Shown: positions 45,190 to 57,191 of the stretch, one piece after another | How positions within the stretch are numbered: position 1 is the first letter of the stretch | Layout of the letters: each line of letters opens with the position of its first letter | Assembly: GCA_963989385.1 (NCBI GenBank) | Contig: OZ022499.1 | Coordinates: 34,650,993-34,714,992, forward strand | Source: Ctena decussata | Lineage: Eukaryota; Mollusca; Bivalvia; Lucinida; Lucinidae | Reading direction: 5' to 3' | DNA: 64,000 nt | The notes under the pieces: generated by a model | Seen by the model: the letters and a program-made list of their open reading frames with translations, nothing else | Told to the model about the DNA's origin: nothing | Database searches by the model: none | Translations under genes and position numbers: made by a program

Positions 45190-46800
45190 CGACATGTAAA
45201 TCAGTCAAATGGTCCTGATGACAAATGTTTTTAAAAGTGCATACACTATTCTGGCTTGTCGGCCATGTTGGTCATGTGACCTGGACCTTTTCTACTAAGG
45301 TTTTGTTCCCTCACCCCTGGAGGCTCTATATATGAAATTTAGTTACAACTGGCCCAATGGCTCTTGAAGAGATGTTTGAAACTATCGAAATATGAGAGAC
45401 CCCGGTCAAGTCAGATAATGACCTTGACCGCTTGTACTAACAAATTTTCATGTTAGGCCAAAATCTTCAACATTTTTATGAAATATTATGCTCTATCATT
45501 TTCCCATATGAAAGCATCAGAAAACAAAGTTGATCTTGCTGTGAAAAGATTAAGGTCAACCCAAGTTCATTATTTCAACAATCTTGTTAGTTCTTGAGTA
45601 CCCAACGCTATATACCAAGTCTTTAGGCCGTCGGTTGATTGGGCATGGAGGAGAAGATTTTTAAAACTTTTTTTAACATTGATGGGCGTGGCAGCCACGT
45701 TGGTCATGTGACCTGGACCGTTTGCACAAATTTTCCTTCCCTTAGTACCTGCTGGAGTTATATGAAAGTTGGTTTTAAATGACACAGTGACTTTTATGGA
45801 GCTGTTTAAAATTTTCGAAATATGGGACACCTCAGTCAAAAATAAAAACCTCTTATACTCGAAAATCTTCATGTAATCAGTAAAATAACTATAAATATAT
45901 ACGTAATATACCAATTTTTAGGCTAAAATTCTCAACGAATTCTATGGAATCTTATGTTCTATCATCTTCCCATTTAAAAGCACCAGAAAGCAAATCTGAC
46001 CTTGCCGTTAAAGGTGTCCTGGTCAATCCAAGGTCATCATTTGAATAACCTTGGTAGTACTTGATTATCCTATGCTATATTCCAAATTCTAAGGCCGTCC
46101 GTCGAGTGGGTCAAAAGAAGATTTTTAAAGATTTTTACCATATATGAGTTTGTCGACCATGTCGATCATATAACCCGGACACATTTGTGTTCTCACAACC
46201 CCTAGAGGCTCTATATGAAATTCGGTTGCAGTTAGCCCAACGGCTTTTGAGGAGATGCTTGAAATTGTCGAAATAATGAAAGACCTTGAACAAAGAATGA
46301 CCTTGATCTTTTGTACTCACAAATCTTCTTGTACACATTAAGACGACGGTATATACTAATGTTTAGGCCATAATTTCAAACAATTCCATAAAATCCTATG
46401 TTCTAACAGTTTCCGATATATAAAAGCTCCAGAAAGTAAATGCCACCTTGCTGTAGAAAAAGTCTAGGTCAATCCAAGGTCATGATTTGAACAATCTGGG
46501 TAGCACTTAAGTAGCCGATGCTTTATGCCAAGTTTCAAGGCTGTCGGTCAGTTGATTCTGGAGAAAATGTTTAAAGGTTACCATATATTTGCATGGCGGC
46601 TATGTTGTTCATGTGACCAAGACCATTTAAACAATATTTCGCTTCGGCATGCCCTGGAGGTTTTATATGAATTTGGTCACAATCGACCCAGTGCTTTCAG
46701 AGGAGAAGTCGTTTGGAATTGTGGATGAACGACTGACGACGACATAAGACGGAGCCTGCCTATATTGTAAGCTTCCCCGGAGTCTCTGGCTCAGGCGAGC
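45190..46800. repeat. Diverged tandem repeat of about 440 bp inside a dispersed element
   Basis: The motif TTGGTCATGTGACCTGGACC and variants recurs at 45268, 45702, 46162 and 46607, each with CTCTATATGAAATT and TTTCGAAATATG(A/G)GA blocks. The right end (GAGCCTGCCTAT, TCTGGCTCAGGCGAGC) is found inverted at 56090. Confidence 0.7.
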
Positions 46801-47492
46801 TGAAATTATTTTTGTAAAATTTATGGCCCCATCAAACTTTTTTCCGGTTATAGCTAATACAGGAAGACAAGTTTGTATAATCAACTCCTCCCACTGTTTT
46901 GAGGCAATAAGTTTGAAACTTTGTACAGATACTGAAGATCTGTGTATGCCATTTTGACGAAGGATAATTCATTATTGATTAAATTACAACATTTAAAAGC
47001 GTAAATTTTAAAAAGTGAATTATGGCTAATATCGGAGAGTAAGCTCAACTCCTGCCTCAGTTTATAGCAATCAGTGTACAGACATATTACAGAGATACAT
47101 TTGACATTTTACTTTTTGAAGAGGGCGTGTAAGAAAGAGTGAGGGGAGGATGATGGGATGGTTTCCTGGGGTATACAGGTACAGCATGGGGGATGCTAGG
47201 GGGAAAGGCACAGCACGGGGGCATCATATGTGGCTTGCACACATGGTTTTCCTCTTTTTTTTTCTTAACCCTTATCATTTCTAAAATAAGAGTCATTCTT
47301 AGCCCTTATCATTTCTAAAATAAGGGAGGCATTCTATTAAAGTGTCTCGACGAGGCAATTTCCTTTATCGCAGAAAGTTTGTTGGCTACATGTAGTAAAA
47401 CATGAAATAACATAACCGTCCTCCTCAAATGCATACTAGTCTGCATTTTCTAGACAACTTGGCCGTTTGACTTAACACAAATTTTCAAGTTA

Positions 47493-47561
47493 TCATTTAC
47501 TCTCCATTTCACACTTCCATTGTCGTAATACTTCAGCTGCAGCTTCAAGTGTTTCATCTGT
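47493..47561 (-). CDS. Candidate terminal exon of an unknown gene
   Basis: A strong acceptor (TTTTATTTTATTTTCAG) precedes 22 codons, TDETLEAAAEVLRQWKCEME plus SK, then TGA. The composition looks like a genuine protein end. Which gene it belongs to is unknown; it could be the 3' end of the minus-strand methyltransferase gene whose exon lies at 58635. Confidence 0.35.
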   Translation of the reverse strand, partial: TDETLEAAAEVLRQWKCEMESK

Positions 47562-48463
47562 CTGAAAATAAAATAAAATTTAAGACACAGCTTCTAAAAA
47601 GAAGGTTGTTAAAGATATCATCTTAGACGATTAGGCACTGCCAGTTGACAACCATGTTTTACATGAATTCATTTGTCCAAACAGTTCTGTGAAAAAACGG
47701 TCCAAAGTAAGTTATCATCAGACACATACAAAGAAATCTGATCGGCCTAATATTTCAACTGAAATTATGAACTGATTAGCGCAAGTAGAGTATTACACAG
47801 GGTAAACGTATGCCAAATTATTTTTAAATTGGTCCAGAGAATATTATTTGAATGAAAAAAATAAAGTTATTTCACAGCATGATGTGTATATCCTCTTAGA
47901 GAAAAAAATACCTAAAATTTATGCCTAACTGATAATCAAAACAGATGTTTTAGCCATCCCCTAATTGTCAGTTCACTGCAGGTAACAGCAATACATGCTC
48001 TGTGAACTGCTTTTTCCGATAACTCTGGTTCCTGGTTAAAACTACAGGTAATTCTCTTAAGATTATAGTATTTTATCAGCAGTTACTGTAATAGCTCCGC
48101 TTTAAGAACGCTCTCATATAATGCTCTAGAAAATCGCATATCCAATGGTATGGTTTTGTCTTCTTTTATTCTGAATACAGTCAGTGTGTTTGAAGACATA
48201 TTTTTAAAGTACCACACGAAAATAAGTTTGCTATACTACTGGAACTATTTTTTATAAAGGCTGTAACCTAGGGGTACAGCTATTCGCTAGTTTTTTGCTG
48301 GTTGCCGTCCCAATATAAAATTGTTATATTACAAAATGCTTAAAATTTAACGGAGAGCCCCGTTCCAAACGCCTAAAATACATAACTTTTCACGAGGATT
48401 TCGACTGTCTAGTTTATCTCAACATAAAGATGCGGGATATTCATGTTTTACTTTTACCTATAG

Positions 48464-48700
48464 AAATTGGTTAACAGCGTTATCTTCACCACCAGGGGTA
48501 CTGCTGCGAAATTGCATAAGTCTGTATCATTTATTGGTATACCGGAGGATTCTACGACCGGTTTCATCAGAAGCACATGTGAAATCGATTCCCCGAGCAA
48601 CCCGAGTGTATATAGCAATAATTCGGATCGTTCGGGGGTCAATTCTCTAAGAGCATGTACACAGCATGGCACTATCAGTAGAATGTCGATTTTAAAAGTT
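48464..48700 (+). CDS. Candidate internal exon of an unknown gene
   Basis: TTTACTTTTACCTATAG acceptor and GTAAGT donor bound 237 bp, open throughout, phase 0 to 0. It encodes a Ser-rich, poorly conserved-looking segment (SNNSDRSGVNSLRACTQHGT) ending SRMSILKV. Basic ends around a disordered middle would suit a cytosolic loop of a receptor, but that is speculation. Partner exons were not found. Confidence 0.35.
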
Positions 48701-49344
48701 GTAAGTATACAGATAGTCTAATAAAAAAACACAAGTAACTCATCCTGCCCGACATGTTTCAAACAAAATCCTTTGACTGAATGCATAATAAACAATCTGT
48801 GTTGGGTTAGCAAAGAAAGAAACATTCCTGTCAATTATTGGATCAGACCAGTGGTTTACAAGAATATTTTGTTAATGGTGACAAGAATAGAAATATAAAG
48901 TTAACCTTTCCCCTAGATACTTTAGTAGAGGTGTTGCTTGAAGAAATAAGAGAGCAGACGATATGTACTCATTGTTCACATATGCACGTGATGCACAGAT
49001 GATAAAAAAATCAAACCTTAATGAAGCAGAACCGAACATATTTCTCAGCAAGACTTCTGTATTCTTTGCTGTAAAATGCCGACGGTGGAATCGCTGGCAA
49101 TTTCTAAAAAATAAATATACAACATTTAGAGCATGGTCATTTGCTTAAAACAACCATCTACAGAGAATCAGGAAATAGTATAATTTAAGTTCTGCTGAAT
49201 TACATTATATTTGATAGGGGCAATAACAGAAGCAATGGTGCATCTCATTTCCTCGCATGATGAAAAATGCTAGATACCTGAAAACATATTTGAAAAAGAA
49301 AAAAGAAAAACGATTATTTGGTTTTAGCCAGTTTTTAGATATAA

Positions 49345-49929
49345 CAGTCGCAAAACTGAAGAGAGTACTCTCCAATTCCTAGTCAGTCGCAAAACAGAAG
49401 AGAGTACTCTTCAATTCCTAGTCAGTCGCAAAACAGAGGAGAGTACTCTCCAATTCCTAGTGAGTCGCAAAACAGAGGAGAGTACTGTTCAATTCCTAGT
49501 CAGTCGCAAAACAGAGGAGAGTACTCTCCAATTCCTAGTCAGTCGCAAAACAGAGGAGAGTACTCTCCAATTCCTAGTCAGTCGCAAAACAGAAGAGAGT
49601 ACTCTTCAATTCCTAGTCAGTCGCAAAACAGAGGAGAGTACTCTCCAATTCCTAGTCAGTCGCAAAACAGAGGAGAGTACTGTTCAATCCCTAGTCAGTC
49701 GCAAAACAGAGGAGAGTACTCTCCAATTCCTAGTCAGTCGCAAAACAGAGGAGAGTACTCTCCAATTCCTAGTCAGTCGCAAAACAGAAGAGAGTACTCT
49801 TCAATTCCTAGTCAGTCGCAAAACAGAGGAGAGTACTCTCCAATTCCTAGTCAGTCGCAAAACAGAGGAGAGTACTCTCCAATTCCTAGTCAGTCGCAAA
49901 ACAGAAGAGAGTACTCTTCAATTCCTAGT
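49345..49929. repeat. 39-bp minisatellite, 15 units, with 195-bp higher-order pattern
   Basis: 585 bp of CAGTCGCAAAACAGAGGAGA + GTACTCTCCAATTCCTAGT units with no spacers. Three variants (TCTCC, TCTTC, TGTTC) follow a five-unit order that repeats. Unit length is a multiple of three, so two plus-strand frames stay open (13-residue repeat SRKTEESTLQFLV in one); this is expected from the period and is not evidence of a protein. Most units hold the palindrome GGAGAGTACTCTCC. Confidence 0.95.
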
Positions 49930-50189
49930 CTGCATAATATAATATACATTGTATTATAGCAGACGTGTTGTACGTTTCGTCTTTTATCATCAAACTGCTG
50001 TAACGACTATTCTAGTCCTGTTTGTCCTAAAACCTTGCAAGTTCGTTGGGTACCACAAATGACACATAAACGAACGATCTTTTCCCACCTAGTCCTGTTC
50101 GCAGCTTTTTAATACCGGCCATGTCCACCCGTTAATATTTCTTTCATCTGTACTTCTGTTTGACCCTTCTTCATTTTCCTTTTATTGTA

Positions 50190-50890
50190 CCTTAAAAAAG
50201 TGAGGGAGAAACTTCTGACACAGTTCAGTTTCAGATCCAACCCAAGACACCATGTGGGAAAGAGACAACACAAAACTAGTCATCACCAAAGACAACGCCA
50301 GCGGCAGCCATGTGAACAGCCATATCCGCGCAGAATCAAACAACACATAAAACAACCAAGAAGAGCCAGAACAGAACTGCCACCTTGGGACGGTCAGCAA
50401 TGAATTACTGGGGAGCTTTACCGGTTTGTGGTAAACCAACCGTCGCCCTTAGTTCTGCATTGGTTCATCAGATACTTAAATGTTCAACTCAACAAAACCA
50501 ACCACCGCCCAAACATCAGTCTAACAAAAAGCACCAACCCTGACAATAAAAACAAATTATACGTAAAAACATTAACATCTGTTTTACCTATTTTCAATTT
50601 TATAATGTCAGGGCTAGCCTTAACATAACAAACTATAAATCAAAACATCAAAACAGTCAATGCGGCAAACAACACATGAAACAATTAAGAAGAAACAAAC
50701 AGAAGTGCCGCTTTGGGACTGCCAACAATGAAATTACTTGGGGGCTTAACCGGTTTGTGGTCGAGCCCTTGGTTCTGCTTTGGTTCATCAGACACTTTGG
50801 TGTTCGTTTTGCGTGGAAAGTTCCTAACTCATAATATCTCAAGAATATAGAAATCAAGAATAAAACTAAAACAAACATGAGGACTCACAG
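50190..50890 (-). mobile_element. Two Penelope-like element tail fragments
   Basis: Two copies, 50190-50470 and 50650-50890, share CAACACATRAAACAA, ACTG(C/A)CACCTTGGGACGGTCA-like and TTACTGGGG..CTT.ACCGGTTTGTGG. These match the GACCGTNCCAAGGCGGTA tail signature in reverse. Confidence 0.6.
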
Positions 50891-50899
50891 AAATAGCAA

Positions 50900-53800
50900 C
50901 ACTGAAAATTATCTTTGCCTGCCAGGAGATGACGAGGCAAAACCATCTTAGTTTCCGTTTCTAGACTAAGGTCAGGGTTCGTCGTGTTTTTATAAAGGTA
51001 CTATAATATTTCTGGAACATCCTCATTAGCTACAGATATCTGTGAAAGTCAGTGATGTTTGGCAGCACTTCAGTATGCTTTCTAAATCTGCTGTCAAAGT
51101 TACTCTCTATCAGAAACCAAGAAAGATAAGTGGAGCAAACGAGACCTTTAATTCTTCACAGACGTACAGAAACACGGATGTGAAAGGGATAGCAACATTT
51201 TTGCTTTGGATACAAGAGATTTGATGTTAATTCTCCTAATTTGGATTCAAAATTTTAGAGCAGCAGCGGATAATGATGGGCTTGGCAGAATCTTAAGTTT
51301 GGAACAGTCATCTTAGAGACCGCCCCAAGGCTCATCATTTCTAACATGTATGCATTTACTTACCTAAGAGAGCGATAGGCATTGTTTATCACGTTTTATC
51401 GAGAGTTAGTGTTAGGCCTCGTAGTGTCTCTTATTCCTTATCAGATGTGTCAATGCCATCGGTAAATGGCTCGACTTAGACTGATAAATATGGCCTCCTG
51501 ACGCTTTCAGGGAAAGTGTTGTTCATTTGGTGTACCGTGAATTAATGTCTGTTGATGTTATATTTCTCTGAGGGCGGGAAATGGAATTTAATTGTATTAG
51601 ATCCTGATCAATGCCTATCTTTTTAGTTTTTCTGAAATTCACGAAGACAGGAAAGTGAGTGTACTACTCACAGAGCCTTGTGAAGCTGATGGTCTGCTAT
51701 GTGATACTCCTTCTGGATTTGCTTCTAGCCTTTTCTCAGTAGTTATCTCTTCAGTTCGTGATTTAAGCTTGTTTAAGGTGAGGGTTAGTACAGTTGTGCC
51801 TATAGCTCGTGATAGCGACCGATTTCTTCAGAAATGCCATCTTCTTTGGCTCCAGATCTCTTAACAGATCTTTGTTTGAATTCATTGATGATAGCACTTA
51901 TACCTGAAGGAGGTCTGGCGGGACATCTTCATCTCTTTTTCGCTTCGTCTCTTCATTGCTGCTATTGTCTCCTCAAATTACTCACAAAGGACTAGATTAG
52001 ATCTGTTTTGTGTACCGATTGTATTACAGAATTGCCTTGTATTCTGTTGTGAATGTTATTAATCTTGAAGAAAATGTCCAGGGCTGTCAAATGCAATTGT
52101 GAATTTACTGTTTATTTCCTAAAGTTAGATACGTCACCAGCTGATATGCTCGCTTGCTGTTAGATTTGTTAAGGGAATGTGTTGATCTCTTCACGTATTA
52201 ACGCCCTTTAGCTTTCTCTGTGCCATAGCTATATCTCGTTATTTTTTTTTTCAAATGTGTTTCGTTTTTGTTTTACGCATCCGCTTCCTAAAACTCCTGT
52301 TTTCATCAAACAGGTAAAGAAGCCCTTAAGTGACTTCAGTTTTTTATTGTTGTTATTTTTTCAGCATTTTTTTTCCGTGGATACCATGAGTTTATACTTA
52401 GACGATCATATCATAACTGATGCTACGTTTAGATGCCACGACCAACAGAAGGCTTTGAAACGAAACGAAACCTCATGTTGTGTATGGCACTGCTGCTGTA
52501 TTGGTGCTAATCGTGGTATCTACGTCCGTCTTGAGACTGACGAGTGTTGAGAAGTTTCCTTCTACTGTTTCTGGAAATGTTTGTGCCGCATCTGAGACAC
52601 TGAACTTCTTATTACCAAAATTAGTTTTTAGCAGAGTTAGCTTTTAGACCTTTTTTTCAGATAAACTATAATGGCAATCATCACCAGGTCATTATCAGTT
52701 TTTATTTTTGCTACATGAAAGGTTCCTTATCTAGGGAGGTTCACTTTCCATCAGGACCATTTTCGCACACAGATGGCACCAATCTAGATGAGATTGTATT
52801 CCAGATAGGCTGTGCAATGGCCATCTTATGGATGGTTGTCGGGTCCAAAGGTATTTGCCAGTAATAAGTTATTAACGATTGTAAATACTAATAATCTGTG
52901 ATCCTTTCATCTTAATACGCCAGAATAGTGTTATCATGTATTTGGTACAGGATCGCCTGGAGTTGCTGGTAGACGCTGCAAACCACCGTGTCATCCTGAA
53001 CACTAGAAAATCAAATTAATGTAACAGAGCAATCCAATTCCACATCTCACCTACGAAACCAAACGAGATTTAGTAATATGAGATAACAAACTATTAAGAC
53101 AAAACGAGCTGGTAGCAAAATAAATAACTCTTTCCTAGGTGACCACAAAGCTAACCTTAACACAACATGAATATATACTCGAGGACTTCAAAAACGCCTA
53201 ACCTGAAAAAAATCGAAATGCTGCATTTATTCAGCTAAAATAAAGCTAACGATAAATAAAAATGCATACATGTATCAAATGCATAAGATAATCATCAGTA
53301 CGATCTTAGAATTTTAAATGTTTAAATACACGCGACAAAGATAAAAGGGTGTTTTAAAACGTGGGATTTTCACCAAACGGTTATGATGCACCGTCCAAAT
53401 GCTTACCGGAGTATAGCGTGGTTCCCGTCTTCCACTAAGTTCAACAATTGCTGAATTGAATCGAGGTAAACAAAAGCTCGCGGAATGCAAAAATGGCATT
53501 TTAAACATGGCATTAAATTTCCAAACCGACAACAATAAATTCACTTAAACAATATTTTATGGCTCACAGTGGTCTACTCTAGAACCGCGTGTAGTTAAAA
53601 TGTAAAGCTTAGAGTCTGTTTAGAGTGGAATCAATGACGTTGACGTCATTTACTGCGCAGATAAACAGACGTTTGGTGCTAATATCAAACAATCCGTTGA
53701 TGTTGGCGGATGCTTAAACGGTAAATCTGTAAGATGTTTGTATCGAATACTGTTCATGTGACGTTTAAAACGTCAAATTACGTTATTTTCCCGAAAAACA

Positions 53801-54450
53801 CTTTTTTGAGATCGCAGTTTGTGTGTTCCAGTTTTCAATTTAAGCTTTCTGACAGCAAGTGAAGTCATGACGACCTTAATTTTGTGTTTTCGCTGTAAAA
53901 TATCTTTCATGTCAAAACTTGGATTGACTTCAAGGGCTGTAACATAAGGAAGCTATAAATAAAATTAAGGGGCAGTGACGTTGACCAGTTAAGTGCAAAA
54001 GTCGTCACGCATGCCATAAATTCCTTTCTTTTATTTGTTTAGTTTTACAATTTCTAATAAAACCTAGTCATATTAAATAGCTTGAAATGTGGAATTACTA
54101 AAATACATCACATTTTTGGGTGAGGCGTTTTTAAAGTCCGCGAGTATATAAAACATCAATTTTTACCTATTTTCTATTTTAGAAAATAATGTCATTTTTT
54201 TCGGATGTTCATGGTAGAATGAACGTGCCAAGTTTACTTGAACGAATGGCGGAACCCACTGCGTTCACACTTCCATGAACTAAATGAACCCCATTGACTA
54301 ATTTAACGCCAAAGAAAGGAGGACAATAGTTATTCTGAGAAGTGTTTCGTTAGGACGTTCAACAGCCGTCACTTTGACAAGACGTCCATCGAACGTTACG
54401 TCGGCAAATAAACTGCTTAAATTGTCCGTGACGTCGCTTACGCGTAACGT
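50900..54450. other. No gene recognised; decayed element remnants
   Basis: 51560-51632 resembles the end of the Penelope-like tail. Minus-strand frames at 51660-52000 give broken pieces (GISAIINEFKQRSVKRSGAK) that look like a decayed mobile-element protein. Nothing else could be supported. Confidence 0.3.
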
Positions 54451-54453
54451 CGC

Positions 54454-55383
54454 GTGAGTGAGTGTTGTTCATGGATGTATGAAAAATTATCATATCTCTT
54501 AGATAATATTTACATCAGATTTGGTAATAAGTTATACAGACAAATTGTTGGTATTCCGATGGGTACAAATTGTGCTCCTCTTGTGGCCGATTTGTTTTTA
54601 TTTTGTTATGAAAGAGATTTCATGACTTCTCTTTCTGTTGATAATCAAGCTGATATCATTGAGGCATTTAACTCAACCTCTAGATATTTAGACGATCTTC
54701 TGAATATTGATAATCCTTATTTTGAAAGCATGGTTAACCAAATTTACCCACCTGAACTTAAATTGAATAAAGCTAATACTTCAGATACCGAAGCCCCCTT
54801 TTTGGATTTACATCTATCTATTTCTAACGGTTTTGTATCTTCTAAAATTTATGATAAACGTGATGACTTTGACTTTGATATAGTTAATTTTCCATTTTTG
54901 GATGGTGACGTTCCACGTCGTCCCTCTTATGGAGTGTATATTTCTCAACTTATAAGATTTGCTAGAGTGTGTAGTCATGTAGATGACTTTAATGCTCGTA
55001 ATAAATGTTTAACTGCTAAACTTCTTCAACAGGGCTATCGGTATCATAAGCTTAGAAAGGCTTTTTCTGAATTCTATCGCAGACACCATGAATTGGTTTC
55101 AAAATTTGATGTCGGATTAAAATTTCTTTTACACCAAGGCCTATCGGAACCAGAATTTTATGGTGACTTAGTATACAAATTCAAAAAGATTAAGGGTAGG
55201 ACTGATTTTTCTGATCAATTCCGAAAAATAATAATACGTCACAAACGTATTGGCTATAATTTAAATGTTATGCGACAGTCTGCATGCTTAGTGATTAACC
55301 CAATCACGGTTGATAGCTTTGCTGCACTCTTTAATTGCACACCGGGGGATCGGTCGTCAGACTCTATGATGGCCCCGACCTAA
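54454..55383 (+). CDS. Penelope-like reverse transcriptase, 5'-truncated (309 aa)
   Basis: Contains GIPMGTNCAP (residues 33-42) followed by ADLFLF, and the catalytic RYLDDLL (77-83), then a thumb region with FLDLHLS, YDKRDDFDF, NFPFLDGD and YGVYISQLIRFARVC. The G..MG...AP..ADLF pattern is that of Penelope-like elements and unlike LINE (QGS.LGP) or LTR (GL.NAP) enzymes. The fingers and the first catalytic Asp are missing. Similarity to the family appears to begin around residue 9, so the insertion starts near 54475 and the first residues are flanking sequence. No GIY-YIG nuclease follows, so either it is lost or this is a clade with an N-terminal nuclease. Inactive copy. Confidence 0.75.
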   Translation: MSECCSWMYEKLSYLLDNIYIRFGNKLYRQIVGIPMGTNCAPLVADLFLFCYERDFMTSLSVDNQADIIEAFNSTSRYLDDLLNIDNPYFESMVNQIYPPELKLNKANTSDTEAPFLDLHLSISNGFVSSKIYDKRDDFDFDIVNFPFLDGDVPRRPSYGVYISQLIRFARVCSHVDDFNARNKCLTAKLLQQGYRYHKLRKAFSEFYRRHHELVSKFDVGLKFLLHQGLSEPEFYGDLVYKFKKIKGRTDFSDQFRKIIIRHKRIGYNLNVMRQSACLVINPITVDSFAALFNCTPGDRSSDSMMAPT

Positions 55384-56000
55384 AGCTATATATTTTAGTT
55401 GGTTGGGACCGGAGCCTTTTTGTCTGTTGCTTGGTCCACCGGGGCTCAACTGGTGACCTTCTTTTGCTTCAGATTTCCAGTGGGGTTGTTTGGCAGGACA
55501 GGGATCTCCACCTGTCAGACGGCCCGTTGTATCTGTTGAGTCCTCGTCTTTGCTTCTTCATGGTGTTGAAATTTGATTTATGTGTTTACCGTGATGATTC
55601 ATTGACGAGTTAGAGGGTTATCATGCGAACCGAACAACCAACTAAATGTTTTGTACCACTTCAGAAACTGAGGGTGAGGTTGGGCCTGTAAAATCGATTT
55701 AAGCCCCCCAGTAATTCATTACTGACCGTTCCAAGGCGGTAGTTCTGTTGTGGTTCTTTGTTGCTTGTTTTTGGTGTCAGAGTTTCTGTGATGTTTTACC
55801 TTATGTATGTTATTATTATTTTTGGTTCGGTTTGGGTTGCTGAGTGGCCACCTTTTGGGAACAAGCTGCTCACTCGGTTGGCCATATGTTCTCTGTATCT
55901 TGATTATTTGTAATCTTAGTTGTTTCCAACTATGGTTTGAGGGCTTGATTTGGATTTTGATTGTTTCAGTTCCTGGTCTTTGCATACTTTTTACTTTTAA
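55384..56000 (+). mobile_element. 3' untranslated tail of the Penelope-like element
   Basis: Follows the RT stop directly. Carries CATTACTGACCGTTCCAAGG at 55719 and ends near GTCTTTGCATACTTTTTAC. Truncated copies of this tail recur at 4390, 36090, 36980, 50190, 50650 and 62900-63600. Confidence 0.7.
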
Positions 56001-56084
56001 TATGTTAACATGCCATGAAAATATTGAAGGTGCTAGATGCCAAATTTGAGCTTTTAGTTAACTAACTTGCATTGTTTTGAATTT

Positions 56085-57070
56085 TTACCTCACCTGAGCC
56101 GAAGGCTCCGGAGAAGATAAAAGGATAGGCAGGCTCCGTCTTTCGTCGTCGTCCGTCAAAATTTTCAAACGACTTTTCTTCTGAAACTACTCTGTCGATT
56201 GTATACAAATTTCAAGCAGAGCCTCCAGGGGTCGAGAGAAAAAATGTCATTCAGAGGGTTCAAGTCACATGACCAACATGGCCCCCACTCTCATATTTGG
56301 TAAAAACCTTTAAAACCTTCTTCTCCGGAATAAAATGATCGTGCCCTTAAGACTTGGCGCGTAATCATCGGATTCGCCGGTACTACTAAAACTGTGCACA
56401 TGATGACCTTGAGTTGTCCTTGAACTTTTATGAGAAATTATAGAAGACTTTGGCATTATAATGGGTATAAACAGTCTTTCAAAAGTACTTGACGATCTCT
56501 TGAGTACAAGTGGTCAAGGTCAATCTTTGATCTTTTAACAAGGTCACTGTTATTTCGATAATTACCAACATCTCCTCAAAAGCCAATGTTCCCTTTGCAA
56601 CCAAATTTAATATAGAGCCTCCAAGAATTTGGGGAATAAAGGTTTATTCAAACGGGCTAGGGCACATGAACAGCATTGCCACCATGCCCATTATATGGTA
56701 AAAACATTAAAAGAAAACCTTTTTCCAGAACCATTTGATGTATGGCCTTGAAACTTGATATGTAGTATCAGGTACTCGAATCCTACCTCGATTGTTCAAA
56801 TGAAGACCTTGGGTTGACCTTGAGCTTTTGACGACAAGGTCAAATTTGTTTGCTGATATTTTTGTATTGGAGAAAGCTAGAATATATGACTTAGTGGAAA
56901 GTTTTGGCATACAATTTGGTATATACAGTCTTCGAAATGTATACTCAAAGATTCCCGAGGTCACTGTCAATTTTCGACCTTTGACTGAGTTCTCCCATAT
57001 TTTGCCAATTTCAAACGGCTCTTCAAAAGACACTGGGCCAACTGTGATTCATGGTCCGAGATGACTGCCT
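56085..57070. repeat. Dispersed element related to 45190-46800 (reverse orientation)
   Basis: Starts CACCTGAGCCGAAGGCTCCG, with AGGCAGGCTCCGTCTTTCGT, then GTCACATGACCAACATGGC and related blocks at about 400-bp spacing. Confidence 0.6.
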
Positions 57071-57191
57071 TCTCATATATACGTCAAATCAGGTTAGAGA
57101 CTCAGGGCCTCATGGTTATCTCAACATATACATGTCCACATTTGTAAATAAACAAATAAATAAATAGATAAATAAAATCATAATACAAGTA

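Noticed and set aside
49345..49929. Regular 39-bp repeats read as a CRISPR array or a repeat protein
   Set aside because: There are no spacers between units, and the open frames follow trivially from a unit length divisible by three.
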